A stretch of DNA of 64,000 nucleotides. Source: an uncultured Lachnospiraceae bacterium (lineage in GTDB: Bacteria > Bacillota > Clostridia > Lachnospirales > Lachnospiraceae). The stretch spans positions 1-64,000 of the forward strand of contig CADAKQ010000015.1 of NCBI GenBank assembly GCA_902788555.1, written 5' to 3'. The translations under genes and the position numbers were made by a program. Below, in pieces: positions 37,144 through 44,887 of the stretch. The notes below the pieces were generated by a model. It was not told the DNA's origin. It saw nothing but the letters and a program-made list of their open reading frames with translations, and ran no database searches. Numbering within the stretch: the stretch's first letter is position 1; each line of letters opens with the position of its first letter.

Positions 37144-38529
37144 TTAATCAAGAACCTCTACCTTTGAATTCATATCATAAAATCCGACTGTATCCTTGTC
37201 CGATATGACATTTATATTGCAGACATCATAAAGTCTGTGATACACCACAAAATCATTTTCCTTGTAGCCAACCAGACCAAAGGATAAAAGATAATTTCTT
37301 CCCTGAAGATTCATATTCTGCGTAAATTCAACGGTTCTTTCCTCATCCCGCTTTACTGTTCCGAAATCTATCTTCTCATACATCGTATTGGTTCCGGTGA
37401 CATCCGTTCCCTGAAGGTCCTTTATCGTAAATGCAAATATAGGCTGATCGATATCCTTATGAAATTTAGCCTTCATGCGTATTTTGAATTCTGTATTTTT
37501 CTGAATATTATTGGTTATGCTTCCCTTGTCATCTATTATGGCAAAATCCACTATCTCCGCATCCTTGTCTCCGTAATCCAATACATTTGGATTTTGCATA
37601 AGAATATTTTTCCATAATTTTTTCCCGGAAGATGCCTCCTTTGATGCTTCTTCATCCTTACTTAGTCCGTCTACACTTTCAAATTCTCCGTTTTTTCTTC
37701 CGGCTTTACCTTCAAGGTCATCATTATTTGAATTGTTTTCATTGTTTATATCATCTATGGTAGGCTGCTTTTCTCCTACCTCTCTTCCTTCCGCCTCGCT
37801 TACGAGTATCTGCTTATATAAATCAACTATCTTTTTCGGAACACCCTGATCTACAAGATGTCCCTTGTTAAGAAGTATTACCTTGTCACAATATTTTGCT
37901 ATACTTCCGAGGTCATGACTTACCATAAGTATAGTCTTGCCGTTTTTCTTGAATTCTTCGAATTTGTGATAACACTTAGCCTGAAAGAATACGTCTCCCA
38001 CAGAAAGTGCCTCATCAACTATAAGTATCTCCGGGTCTATATTAATCGCAACGGCAAAAGCAAGACGTACAAACATACCGCTTGAATACGTCTTTACCGG
38101 CTGATGGATAAAATCTCCTATATCGGCAAAAGCAAGTATGGTATCTACCTTAGCATCCACTTCTTCTTTTGTGTACCCCATCATAGTTCCATTCAGATAT
38201 ATATTTTCCATACCTGTATATTCCTGATTAAAGCCTGCTCCAAGCTCAAGAAGTGCCGAGATACGTCCGTCGACGTCTACACTTCCCTCCGTCGCCGAAA
38301 GCACACCGGTTATAATTTTAAGTATAGTGGATTTGCCCGAGCCATTGGTTCCGATTATACCGACAGTCTGACCTTTTTCTACATCAAAAGTAACATTATG
38401 CAAAGCATAATGTTCCTTATATCTTTTTTCTTTTGTAAGCCCGAGTGCCTCCTTGAAACGATCCTGTGGCTTATCATACAATTTATAAAGTTTGGTTACA
38501 TCATTTACTTTTATAGCAAATTCGCTCAT
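37144..38529 (-). CDS. wzt: Wzt-like ABC transporter ATPase with C-terminal glycan-binding domain
   Basis: 461 residues. The ATPase domain (1-245) has Walker A GTNGSGKST, the YSSGM signature form typical of polysaccharide/teichoic-acid exporters, Walker B EILIVDEAL and switch HD (MVSHD). An acidic, Asn-rich linker (about 265-300) leads to a Wzt_C-type beta domain (about 315-461; IRMKAKFHKDIDQPIFAFTI, GTNTMYEKIDFG). In E. coli O9a this C-domain binds the methyl/phosphate-capped chain end before export, and its presence here fits the adjacent methyltransferase. Partner permease at 39406-40362. It starts 19 bp after the epimerase stop with GGAG in place. Confidence 0.92.
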   Translation of the reverse strand: MSEFAIKVNDVTKLYKLYDKPQDRFKEALGLTKEKRYKEHYALHNVTFDVEKGQTVGIIGTNGSGKSTILKIITGVLSATEGSVDVDGRISALLELGAGFNQEYTGMENIYLNGTMMGYTKEEVDAKVDTILAFADIGDFIHQPVKTYSSGMFVRLAFAVAINIDPEILIVDEALSVGDVFFQAKCYHKFEEFKKNGKTILMVSHDLGSIAKYCDKVILLNKGHLVDQGVPKKIVDLYKQILVSEAEGREVGEKQPTIDDINNENNSNNDDLEGKAGRKNGEFESVDGLSKDEEASKEASSGKKLWKNILMQNPNVLDYGDKDAEIVDFAIIDDKGSITNNIQKNTEFKIRMKAKFHKDIDQPIFAFTIKDLQGTDVTGTNTMYEKIDFGTVKRDEERTVEFTQNMNLQGRNYLLSFGLVGYKENDFVVYHRLYDVCNINVISDKDTVGFYDMNSKVEVLD

Positions 38530-38548
38530 ATGCTGTCTCCAAGGGCAT

Positions 38549-39382
38549 CTAATTATAATGCTCCATTATCCTGTTTATCTTTGTTGCATCTCCCCATATT
38601 GCAGGTGAATCATAGGCTCTGTCAGGAAATGCACCGTAGTTAAGCTTTATGTCAAAGTTATGTTCTTTTATAAAGCTTTCCACCTTCTCTCCAAGCGATA
38701 CAGGCTTACCAGAACAACAATTAACTATCCCCGTCACCTCTTCCTGAAGAGCGGTTGCAGATATCTGCTTTGCAAGCATCGTTACATGCATAAAGTCATA
38801 TTTATTTTTACCTGAGGTGAATGGAAATTCCTTCTTTCCTTCCCCTGCCGCCGTAACTATCTTTGAGAATATGGAATTATTTTTAAGGTCATCACCAAGT
38901 ATATAATATCCCCTTATCCACTGACATACCGCTCCCTTTTCCTTTGACATAAGAAGCGTAAGCTGTCTTAAAGTATTTTTCGCAATCGCATAAAGTGAAA
39001 TCGGATTGCACGGTGTATTTTCATCTATAGCTCCCTCATGGTAGCCAACCTCATGCATAGAGCCCATAACAACTATATGCCTGAGTCCTCCGTCAAGCAT
39101 ATTTTTTATAAAGGTGTAATGCTTCGGAAGGTCATCTATGTGGCTTTGGTCGTTGTGAACAAAGCCGTTTCTCCATGCAAGATGGATACATATATCCGGC
39201 TTATCGTACTTTTCAAATATGTCCTTTTCTCCTCCAAAGAGATTTACATCCGTTCTTACTGCTCTTTCATCCACACCGTCATAATTTATATCAGCCGCAA
39301 TAACATCGTGACCTCTGTCAAGGAGCTCCTTCACAACGTATCTGCCAATATATCCGTTCGCACCTGTAACTAATACTTTCAT
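38549..39382 (-). CDS. NAD-dependent epimerase/dehydratase (SDR)
   Basis: 277 residues. The Rossmann motif VLVTGANGYIGRYVV opens the protein, with D31-like acidic residue for NAD (IAADINY), an active-site Ser region (VVMGSMHEVGYHEG) and YAIAKNTLRQL supplying YxxxK. It is encoded inside the Wzm/Wzt operon between permease (23 bp) and ATPase (19 bp), so it makes a nucleotide-sugar for that polymer; a role as dTDP-4-dehydro-sugar reductase (RmlD-like) is possible because rmlC is in the operon but no other rml gene is visible. It is unlike the epimerase at 21085-22089 in detail. Confidence 0.85.
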   Translation of the reverse strand: MKVLVTGANGYIGRYVVKELLDRGHDVIAADINYDGVDERAVRTDVNLFGGEKDIFEKYDKPDICIHLAWRNGFVHNDQSHIDDLPKHYTFIKNMLDGGLRHIVVMGSMHEVGYHEGAIDENTPCNPISLYAIAKNTLRQLTLLMSKEKGAVCQWIRGYYILGDDLKNNSIFSKIVTAAGEGKKEFPFTSGKNKYDFMHVTMLAKQISATALQEEVTGIVNCCSGKPVSLGEKVESFIKEHNFDIKLNYGAFPDRAYDSPAIWGDATKINRIMEHYN

Positions 39383-39405
39383 ATTATTTCCTTTCTTATC
39401 AAACC

Positions 39406-40362
39406 TTATAATACATCTGCAAAATGCACCTTAAGCTTTTTAAAGGTGTTATATCCAAATACATACAGAAAAATAACTATCGTCCAAAATACTGCCGTCC
39501 AGACAGGTCTTTCCCAAAACCACACCTTTACCAAAAGAGAATCCCTAAATCCGCTTACAACATAATAAACCGGATTAAGCTTCATCACGCTGTCAAGCTT
39601 CGGCATAAAATCTCCGATATTCCACATAATCGGTGTAGCCCATATACCGACCTGAAGTATAATGGCAATAATTTGATTCAAATCCCTGAAAAAAATAACT
39701 GCCGCACTCGTAAAATAGGAAACTCCGAGTACAAATACATACATGCAAAAAATATAATATATAAGCTGTATGGTATATAAATCCGGAAAATATCCGTAAA
39801 AGCATTGGAACAAAACAATAAATGCCACGAAAAACAAATGTATAAATATAGCTGAGGTTACTTTCACTATAGGCAATATATCTATCTTAAATACCACCTT
39901 TTTAACAAGATAGCTGTATTCCATAAGTGCATTTGTACCCGAGCCAAGAGCCTCGGCAAAGAAAAACCACGGAACAAGTCCCGCCATAAGCCACAAAATA
40001 AAAGGATAGTTCATAGTCCTTCCCGATCTTAATCCTATATCAAGAGCAAACCAATATACCAATACCATGATAACCGGCTGTATAAATGCCCAAATTATGC
40101 CAAAGTACGAGCCGGCATACTTAGTCTTGAAATCATTTTTTGCCAGACTCATTATGAGCCCTCTGTCATGAAGGACATTATCTCCTATTCCAAATAAAAC
40201 CTCTTTGTTAAAAACCAGCATAAGTATGGATATATCTATAAGCCCGCAGAGTATTAATTTTTGCTTTAAATCCATACTGTCCATAAAAGCAAAGATTAGG
40301 ATATCAGCCAATACGGCAAGCACAATCAAAGCGGTTATAAGTAATTTTTTCTTTTTACTCAT
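39406..40362 (-). CDS. wzm: Wzm/TagG-like ABC transporter permease
   Basis: 318 residues with eight hydrophobic segments: two extra N-terminal helices (LLITALIVLAVLADILIFAF, then LILCGLIDISILMLVFN) precede the usual six-helix ABC2 permease core, which has the amphipathic gate helix LAKNDFKTKYAGSYFGIIWA and the signature PVIMVLVYWFALDIGLRSG. It forms the channel for export of a finished lipid-linked polysaccharide or teichoic acid. It is second in the operon, 13 bp after rmlC. The N-terminal extra helices are unusual compared with the ~260-residue standard permease. Confidence 0.9.
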   Translation of the reverse strand: MSKKKKLLITALIVLAVLADILIFAFMDSMDLKQKLILCGLIDISILMLVFNKEVLFGIGDNVLHDRGLIMSLAKNDFKTKYAGSYFGIIWAFIQPVIMVLVYWFALDIGLRSGRTMNYPFILWLMAGLVPWFFFAEALGSGTNALMEYSYLVKKVVFKIDILPIVKVTSAIFIHLFFVAFIVLFQCFYGYFPDLYTIQLIYYIFCMYVFVLGVSYFTSAAVIFFRDLNQIIAIILQVGIWATPIMWNIGDFMPKLDSVMKLNPVYYVVSGFRDSLLVKVWFWERPVWTAVFWTIVIFLYVFGYNTFKKLKVHFADVL

Positions 40363-40375
40363 CTATGAGTATCTC

Positions 40376-40951
40376 CTACTTCCTGTAATCTTTAATTCCG
40401 TTCCAATTATGGTCCTTATCGGATATAATCAGTTCATCCATGGTCATTCCGGAAGGTATAGGCCAGTCAATTCCTATATCAGGGTCCGACCAAAGGAGGC
40501 CTCCCTCATCATTCGGATGATAAAAGTCTGTACACTTATAGCAAAATTCGGCACTGTCCGATAAAACTATAAAGCCGTGTGCAAAGTTCTTCGGTATAAA
40601 AAACTGTTTTTTGTTTTCGGCAGAAAGTCTTACTCCGTACCACTTTCCGAAGGTCTTTGACCCTTCTCTTAAGTCAACGGCAACATCAAAAACTTCACCG
40701 CTTACGACTCTTACAAGCTTATCCTGCGGATAGTTTATCTGGAAATGTAAGCCTCTCAAAACTCCCTTTTTAGAGCTTGACTGATTGTCCTGAACAAACT
40801 CCATATCTATACCTGCTTCTTTAAAATCATTGTAATTGTAGGTCTCCATAAAGTATCCTCGCTCATCGCCGAAAACTGACGGAGTGATTACTCTCAGTCC
40901 CTCTATCTCACAGGTTTCAACTGTTATTTTTCCAAACTTTTCTATAGCCAT
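40376..40951 (-). CDS. rmlC: dTDP-4-dehydrorhamnose 3,5-epimerase
   Basis: 191 residues from the ATG at 40949-40951, preceded by GGAGG at 7 nt; a longer frame to 41008 has no ribosome site. RmlC blocks are complete: VITPSVFGDERGYFMETYN, QDNQSSSKKGVLRGLHFQ (catalytic His), LVRVVSGEVFDVAVDLREGS and PKNFAHGFIVLSD, plus a C-terminal DPDIGIDWP. The enzyme makes dTDP-4-dehydro-L-rhamnose, the third step to dTDP-L-rhamnose. It opens the Wzm/Wzt operon behind the promoter at 41020-41048. rmlA, rmlB and rmlD are not in this window and must be elsewhere. Confidence 0.95.
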   Translation of the reverse strand: MAIEKFGKITVETCEIEGLRVITPSVFGDERGYFMETYNYNDFKEAGIDMEFVQDNQSSSKKGVLRGLHFQINYPQDKLVRVVSGEVFDVAVDLREGSKTFGKWYGVRLSAENKKQFFIPKNFAHGFIVLSDSAEFCYKCTDFYHPNDEGGLLWSDPDIGIDWPIPSGMTMDELIISDKDHNWNGIKDYRK

Positions 40952-41019
40952 ACCATTTCCTCCATATAATGATGATATTTTCGTATAAACAAATATGTAA
41001 ATGCACATAATTACTATAA

Positions 41020-41048
41020 ATTATATCCTATATTATGGCAATTTACAA
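41020..41048 (-). promoter_or_regulatory. Promoter of the rmlC-wzm-wzt operon
   Basis: Minus-strand TTGTAA (41043-41048), 17-bp spacer, TATAAT (41020-41025). The start site would be about 41013, giving a leader of roughly 60 nt before rmlC. Confidence 0.65.
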
Positions 41049-41115
41049 CTTATATTTTGTATTTGAACAGGCAAATTACAAACATTTTACCAAAACGGAA
41101 ATTCTCTATAAAGCA

Positions 41116-41162
41116 AAAATACCGACAAAGCCATATCTTAAATATGCCTCTGTCAGTATTTT
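41116..41162 (-). terminator. Terminator of the CAP - NlpC/P60 unit
   Basis: Minus-strand hairpin with about 20-bp arms (AATACTGACAGAGGCATAT against ATATGGCTTTGTCGGTATT, with G-T pairs), then TTTTTGCTTT, 12 bp after the NlpC/P60 stop. Confidence 0.8.
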
Positions 41163-41173
41163 AATTGTTAAAT

Positions 41174-42367
41174 CTATTTTATGATGTTTTCAAAGCCGTA
41201 GCACTCTTCTCCGATAAGGTTGCCATCCCTGTCATATATTCTGAATAAAGTCCAATAGTATCCGTACTGTGGTTGCCATACCGTCCACATGGCATTTCCG
41301 TCATATACTCCGCAACGATTAGTTGTATAAATCCACGCAGGAAGATTTTTTGCATAAAGCGTACAATCCAGTATAAGCATTTCATATGTATATGAATAAT
41401 CGGGATTCTCATAGGATTCTACACCTATAAGATATCCGCCGCCTTCTCCCGTATATGGCATCTGACATATTCCCTTAAGTGCATTTTTATGATAAAACTC
41501 GGTCGTATATTCCTTAACCTTTTCATCATCCGTCTCGCCCTTTTTTCTGGTCATAAGCGTTGCATCATATACTCCTGTTTTATTAAGATAAAAGGTATAC
41601 TCCTCGTTTTCCTTGCTCCAGTCCGTTTCCTCATCTAAGGCTCCTGTTATAACCCACTTATATTCAAGTTCTTCATCCTTCTTGGTTATATCCTTATTTG
41701 CTTCCTCATCTGTATCAGTTAAAGCAGCATTATCATCTGATGATGCATCCTCAGCCTTTAGTATAACCTTCTCATAGGAATTTTCTACTACGGTTATCTC
41801 CTTCGCTGTACCCGCCATAACTCTGTACGGTCTTACTATTCCTATTATGCCTGTCATATACTTTATCGGTTCGACCTTTACGCTGCTTCCCGGTACAGTC
41901 TGGTGCACAAGAGTTTCACTGTCTACTACTATACCGACATGTGAGCCGTCATGTGTAAATATCAAATCTCCGGCTCTTGCCTGTGACAAATCCGTTCCAA
42001 TTGATACACCGTATTTATCTGCATTATCAAACATACTCTGCGCCGACCTGTACGGAGATAAATCGACACCGAACTGTGCGTATATAAGTATTACGAAGCC
42101 CGAGCAGTCCGTTCCTGTCTCAAGGCTGTTTCCTGCAGTCACATAAGGCACCTTATCAACATAGCTTTCGGCAAGTGCAACAACTGCATCTCCGTCAATA
42201 ATTCCGTCTTTATCTATAGCTTCCTTATCATCAGCCGTATTTTCTTCCTCTGCCCTTACATTTAAAACTGCACCGCTGTCAAATCCGATAAAAGCCGTTG
42301 TCATCAAAACCATTGTCAAAAGGCAGATTAATGTTTTTCTACATTTGTTCTTTAAATTTTTTTTCAT
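41174..42367 (-). CDS. Secreted NlpC/P60 endopeptidase with C-terminal module A
   Basis: 397 residues: signal peptide 1-39 (cleavage near VRAEEE), then an NlpC/P60 domain (about 55-175) with C88 (TGTDCSGFV), H143 (GSHVGIVV) and H155 (LVHQT), which should cut D-Glu-diaminopimelate bonds of peptidoglycan stem peptides. An Ig/PKD-like domain (about 190-295) follows, rich in Lys and Glu, then module A from KGICQMPYTGEGGGYLIGV to the end, with its four Cys kept. The start lies 21 bp after the CAP gene, so both come from one transcript, ended by the hairpin at 41116-41162. Module A probably targets it to the cell surface (inference). Confidence 0.9.
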   Translation of the reverse strand: MKKNLKNKCRKTLICLLTMVLMTTAFIGFDSGAVLNVRAEEENTADDKEAIDKDGIIDGDAVVALAESYVDKVPYVTAGNSLETGTDCSGFVILIYAQFGVDLSPYRSAQSMFDNADKYGVSIGTDLSQARAGDLIFTHDGSHVGIVVDSETLVHQTVPGSSVKVEPIKYMTGIIGIVRPYRVMAGTAKEITVVENSYEKVILKAEDASSDDNAALTDTDEEANKDITKKDEELEYKWVITGALDEETDWSKENEEYTFYLNKTGVYDATLMTRKKGETDDEKVKEYTTEFYHKNALKGICQMPYTGEGGGYLIGVESYENPDYSYTYEMLILDCTLYAKNLPAWIYTTNRCGVYDGNAMWTVWQPQYGYYWTLFRIYDRDGNLIGEECYGFENIIK

Positions 42368-42388
42368 TATGTAACTCCAAATCCTATT

Positions 42389-43363
42389 TTAGTAAGCATT
42401 TACGAAGCCATAGCAGACCTCATCAAGCATATTTCCACTTGCATCATATACTCTGAACAGGGTCCAATAGTATCCGTACTGCGGCTGCCATATTGTCCAA
42501 AGCGCATTTCCTTCGGCTACACCGCATTTTCCCGTAGTATATGTCCATGCCGGAAGTCCCTGTGCAAGAAGTGTACAATCAAGTATAAGCATTTCATACT
42601 GATATGATTGGTTTGGATTATCATAGGTTTCAACTCCTATAAGATATCCTCCGCCCTCGCCTGTATAAGGCATCTGACATTCACCCTTTATATATGGATG
42701 TGCTGCTCTGTCCATACCCTGCTGTTCTCCCGAATTTTGTGAACTCTGTGAGTCACGGCTAAGTATATTCGGCTTTGATTTATATCCAAAGCACTGAACC
42801 CAGTAATATCCGTAATATGAGTTTGGAGCATAATAACATGCAATTCCGACACAGTTAAATGAGCTGCTTAAAATATTTGATCTGTGTCCCGCTGAATTCA
42901 TCCAACCATATGATGTATCGTACATAACCTCATATGCAGAGCGCTGACCTGCCGCAATATTTTCACCCATGGCATTCATGGACGGAAAAGCCGTAAAGCA
43001 GTCTGTTCCGTTTGGTCTTGTGTGAGAGAATTTATTTACAATCTCTGTTGCCCTTAAATTTGCTGTATCAACCAGCTCGGCATCCATAACGAGTGCAGGC
43101 AATCCGTTTTTTTCTCTCTCCGAATTCACATAATCAAGCACTTCCCATACGGCCGCTTCAGTATCAATGCCACTCCTTGCGCCGACACTTATATCTGTTT
43201 CCTCAAATCCGTCATCACGGCATAACACTTTGCTGTCATCCGTATAGGTACATATATCACTCGAATAAGCTTTTACGATTGCTGCATCCGAAAAGGTAAA
43301 CGCCCCGAATGCAAGAGCCATGCAAAAAGCTATAACTTTTTTAAACCTAAAACTCTTAACCAT
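42389..43363 (-). CDS. Secreted CAP-domain (SCP/PR1) protein with C-terminal module A
   Basis: 324 residues from the ATG at 43361-43363, with AGGAGGG 7 nt upstream; the frame extends to 43405 but that part contains the ribosome site. Signal peptide 1-32, short acidic region ending EETDISVG, CAP domain (about 68-196) with H114 (KFSHTRPNG), E134 (MGENIAAG) and H160 (SAGHRSNIL), then a Ser/Gln linker and module A (KGECQMPYTGEGGGYLIGV to the end). Bacterial CAP proteins are extracellular; their activity is not settled. It is the first gene of a two-gene unit with NlpC/P60. The upstream intergenic region has a TATAAT at about 43440 without a clear -35. Confidence 0.9.
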   Translation of the reverse strand: MVKSFRFKKVIAFCMALAFGAFTFSDAAIVKAYSSDICTYTDDSKVLCRDDGFEETDISVGARSGIDTEAAVWEVLDYVNSEREKNGLPALVMDAELVDTANLRATEIVNKFSHTRPNGTDCFTAFPSMNAMGENIAAGQRSAYEVMYDTSYGWMNSAGHRSNILSSSFNCVGIACYYAPNSYYGYYWVQCFGYKSKPNILSRDSQSSQNSGEQQGMDRAAHPYIKGECQMPYTGEGGGYLIGVETYDNPNQSYQYEMLILDCTLLAQGLPAWTYTTGKCGVAEGNALWTIWQPQYGYYWTLFRVYDASGNMLDEVCYGFVNAY

Positions 43364-43495
43364 AAAAAATCCCTCCTGTATAAAATAAGCTGTAAAACCA
43401 TTCATTAATTTCAGCTGACAATTAATAATACAATTACAATTATAATCTAAAAGGAGAAAATAATAAAGAGAAAAATTTTGGATATTTTAATGCTA

Positions 43496-43527
43496 AAGCG
43501 CCCTCAATTATTTAATTGAGGGCGCTT
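43496..43527. terminator. Strong hairpin between the CAP gene and the module-B gene
   Basis: Near-perfect palindrome with 15-bp GC-rich arms (AAGCGCCCTCAATTA / TAATTGAGGGCGCTT), 20 bp past the stop of the 43548-44816 gene. The T-tract is short, but the stem is the most stable in the region. Confidence 0.75.
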
Positions 43528-43547
43528 CGTAAGCACATCAAAAATTA

Positions 43548-44816
43548 TTAATAATTTGAAAGTGTTCCATCAGAATTCGCAAAAGCTGTTTTGCCTTCCA
43601 TTCCGCAGGCCTGACCATCCGGCCATGTTACACTGTTTGAGAACGTGAACCATCCGTTTCTCTCAAGAACGCCGTAAGGATTTGCATAGTAAAGATTAAC
43701 TCCAAGCTTGTCATAGGTTAAAACATCTACATAGAGATATCCGAAGATGTCAAAGAAGCAATAATCATCAACCGGATCTCCGGCTATAGACTTCCTAACA
43801 TTTGCAAAGTCGGAAAATACCTCATGTCCGTACTTATCAAAGTATATTACATGGACTCCATCCGGATGATAAGTAAGTCTGTCCTTCATAGCTGTTCCGT
43901 CAGCCTGGAAATAATATGTATAGGTTCCATCACACTTAAAATCGTTTATAACACGATTTCCTGATGTGTCATAGCATCTTACATCTCCGGCTGCATCCTT
44001 ATAGAATTCATATCCCTGATAAACTGCAAAGGCTCCGTCATCAGCATACTTTATCTTAAGAGCCTCTTCATATTCCTCAAAGCCTGCATCTCCTGCACTT
44101 ACACCCATAAGGTCTGAAAGCATAAGATTCCATAACGCAACTGCTACTCTTGCTGATGAATTAAGATAATCCGAGTATTCGGCATCTGTTGCCTGTTCAT
44201 GCTTCTTTGCGGTCATGCTAAAGCTTAAATTTGTGGTAGGAACATAAGTATGCATATCAAATGCTGCCTCGCCTTCCCAACCATAATCTTTTAAGTTTGT
44301 TGCATCATGATATACACCACCATCCATATTGCTTGATGTATTATTTACGATATCATAATCAAATCCATTATATGATATTGACTCTCCGGATGTAAAAGCA
44401 GACTCATATCTTATTGTATTATTAGATGAATTATATGTAATCGCGCCTACCGCTACAGAACTTTCAGTATCATATGTATAGGTTACATATACTCCACCGT
44501 CACTGTCAACCTCACCATTACTATTTAAATATGCTATTATGGCATTTACGCTGTTTGTGCTTTCCACTGAAATATCGGTTTCTTCAAGTGAAAACAAATC
44601 ATCCTCCAAAGCATCAAGAAGTGCATCAACCTTCTCTGAACCTGCGCCATCATATGCTAAAGCATCTGCATCCTTACCTTCTTCAATAAGCACTGAAGCC
44701 TTTTCACCAAGCTCTCCGTCATTATCTGCAGCCTTGGAATTAAGTGTCGAAAAACCGCCTCCGGTTATAAGCAAAGCTCCACACAAGGCTTTTGCTAAAA
44801 ATTTCTTTAATCTCAT
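43548..44816 (-). CDS. Secreted protein of unknown function with C-terminal module B
   Basis: 422 residues: signal peptide 1-30 (cleavage near LNSKAADN), acidic region ending LEETDISVES, then an unrecognised domain (about 85-255) with SDGGVYVTYTYDTESSVAVG, a beta-rich core and a helical end (SARVAVALWNLMLSDLMGV). Residues about 265-422 are module B: CDGTYTYYFQADGTAMKDRL, YHPDGVHVIYFDKYGHEVF, YCFFDIFGYLYVDVLTYDKL and YYANPYGVLERNGWFTF, aromatic-Gly repeats like choline/cell-wall-binding repeats. It probably sits on the cell surface. A ribosome site AAAGGAGG precedes the ATG. No catalytic motif is seen. Confidence 0.8.
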   Translation of the reverse strand: MRLKKFLAKALCGALLITGGGFSTLNSKAADNDGELGEKASVLIEEGKDADALAYDGAGSEKVDALLDALEDDLFSLEETDISVESTNSVNAIIAYLNSNGEVDSDGGVYVTYTYDTESSVAVGAITYNSSNNTIRYESAFTSGESISYNGFDYDIVNNTSSNMDGGVYHDATNLKDYGWEGEAAFDMHTYVPTTNLSFSMTAKKHEQATDAEYSDYLNSSARVAVALWNLMLSDLMGVSAGDAGFEEYEEALKIKYADDGAFAVYQGYEFYKDAAGDVRCYDTSGNRVINDFKCDGTYTYYFQADGTAMKDRLTYHPDGVHVIYFDKYGHEVFSDFANVRKSIAGDPVDDYCFFDIFGYLYVDVLTYDKLGVNLYYANPYGVLERNGWFTFSNSVTWPDGQACGMEGKTAFANSDGTLSNY

Positions 44817-44840
44817 TATTCGGTTCCTCCTTTTTATTAA

Positions 44841-44876
44841 TAAGATTGCGAAGCCAAAACAGGCTTCACAATCTTA
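44841..44876. terminator. Hairpin between two module-B genes
   Basis: 15-bp arms TAAGATTGCGAAGCC / GGCTTCACAATCTTA (one mismatch), 12 bp after the stop of the DUF5722-like gene and 25 bp before the next start. The T-tract is poor, so it could also act as an attenuator or RNA-processing site. Confidence 0.6.
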
Positions 44877-44887
44877 TATTGTTATAT

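Noticed and set aside
40952-41173. Riboswitch or T-box upstream of rmlC
   Set aside because: The leader is only about 60 nt after the promoter and shows no conserved riboswitch core; the only strong structure belongs to the terminator of the NlpC/P60 gene.
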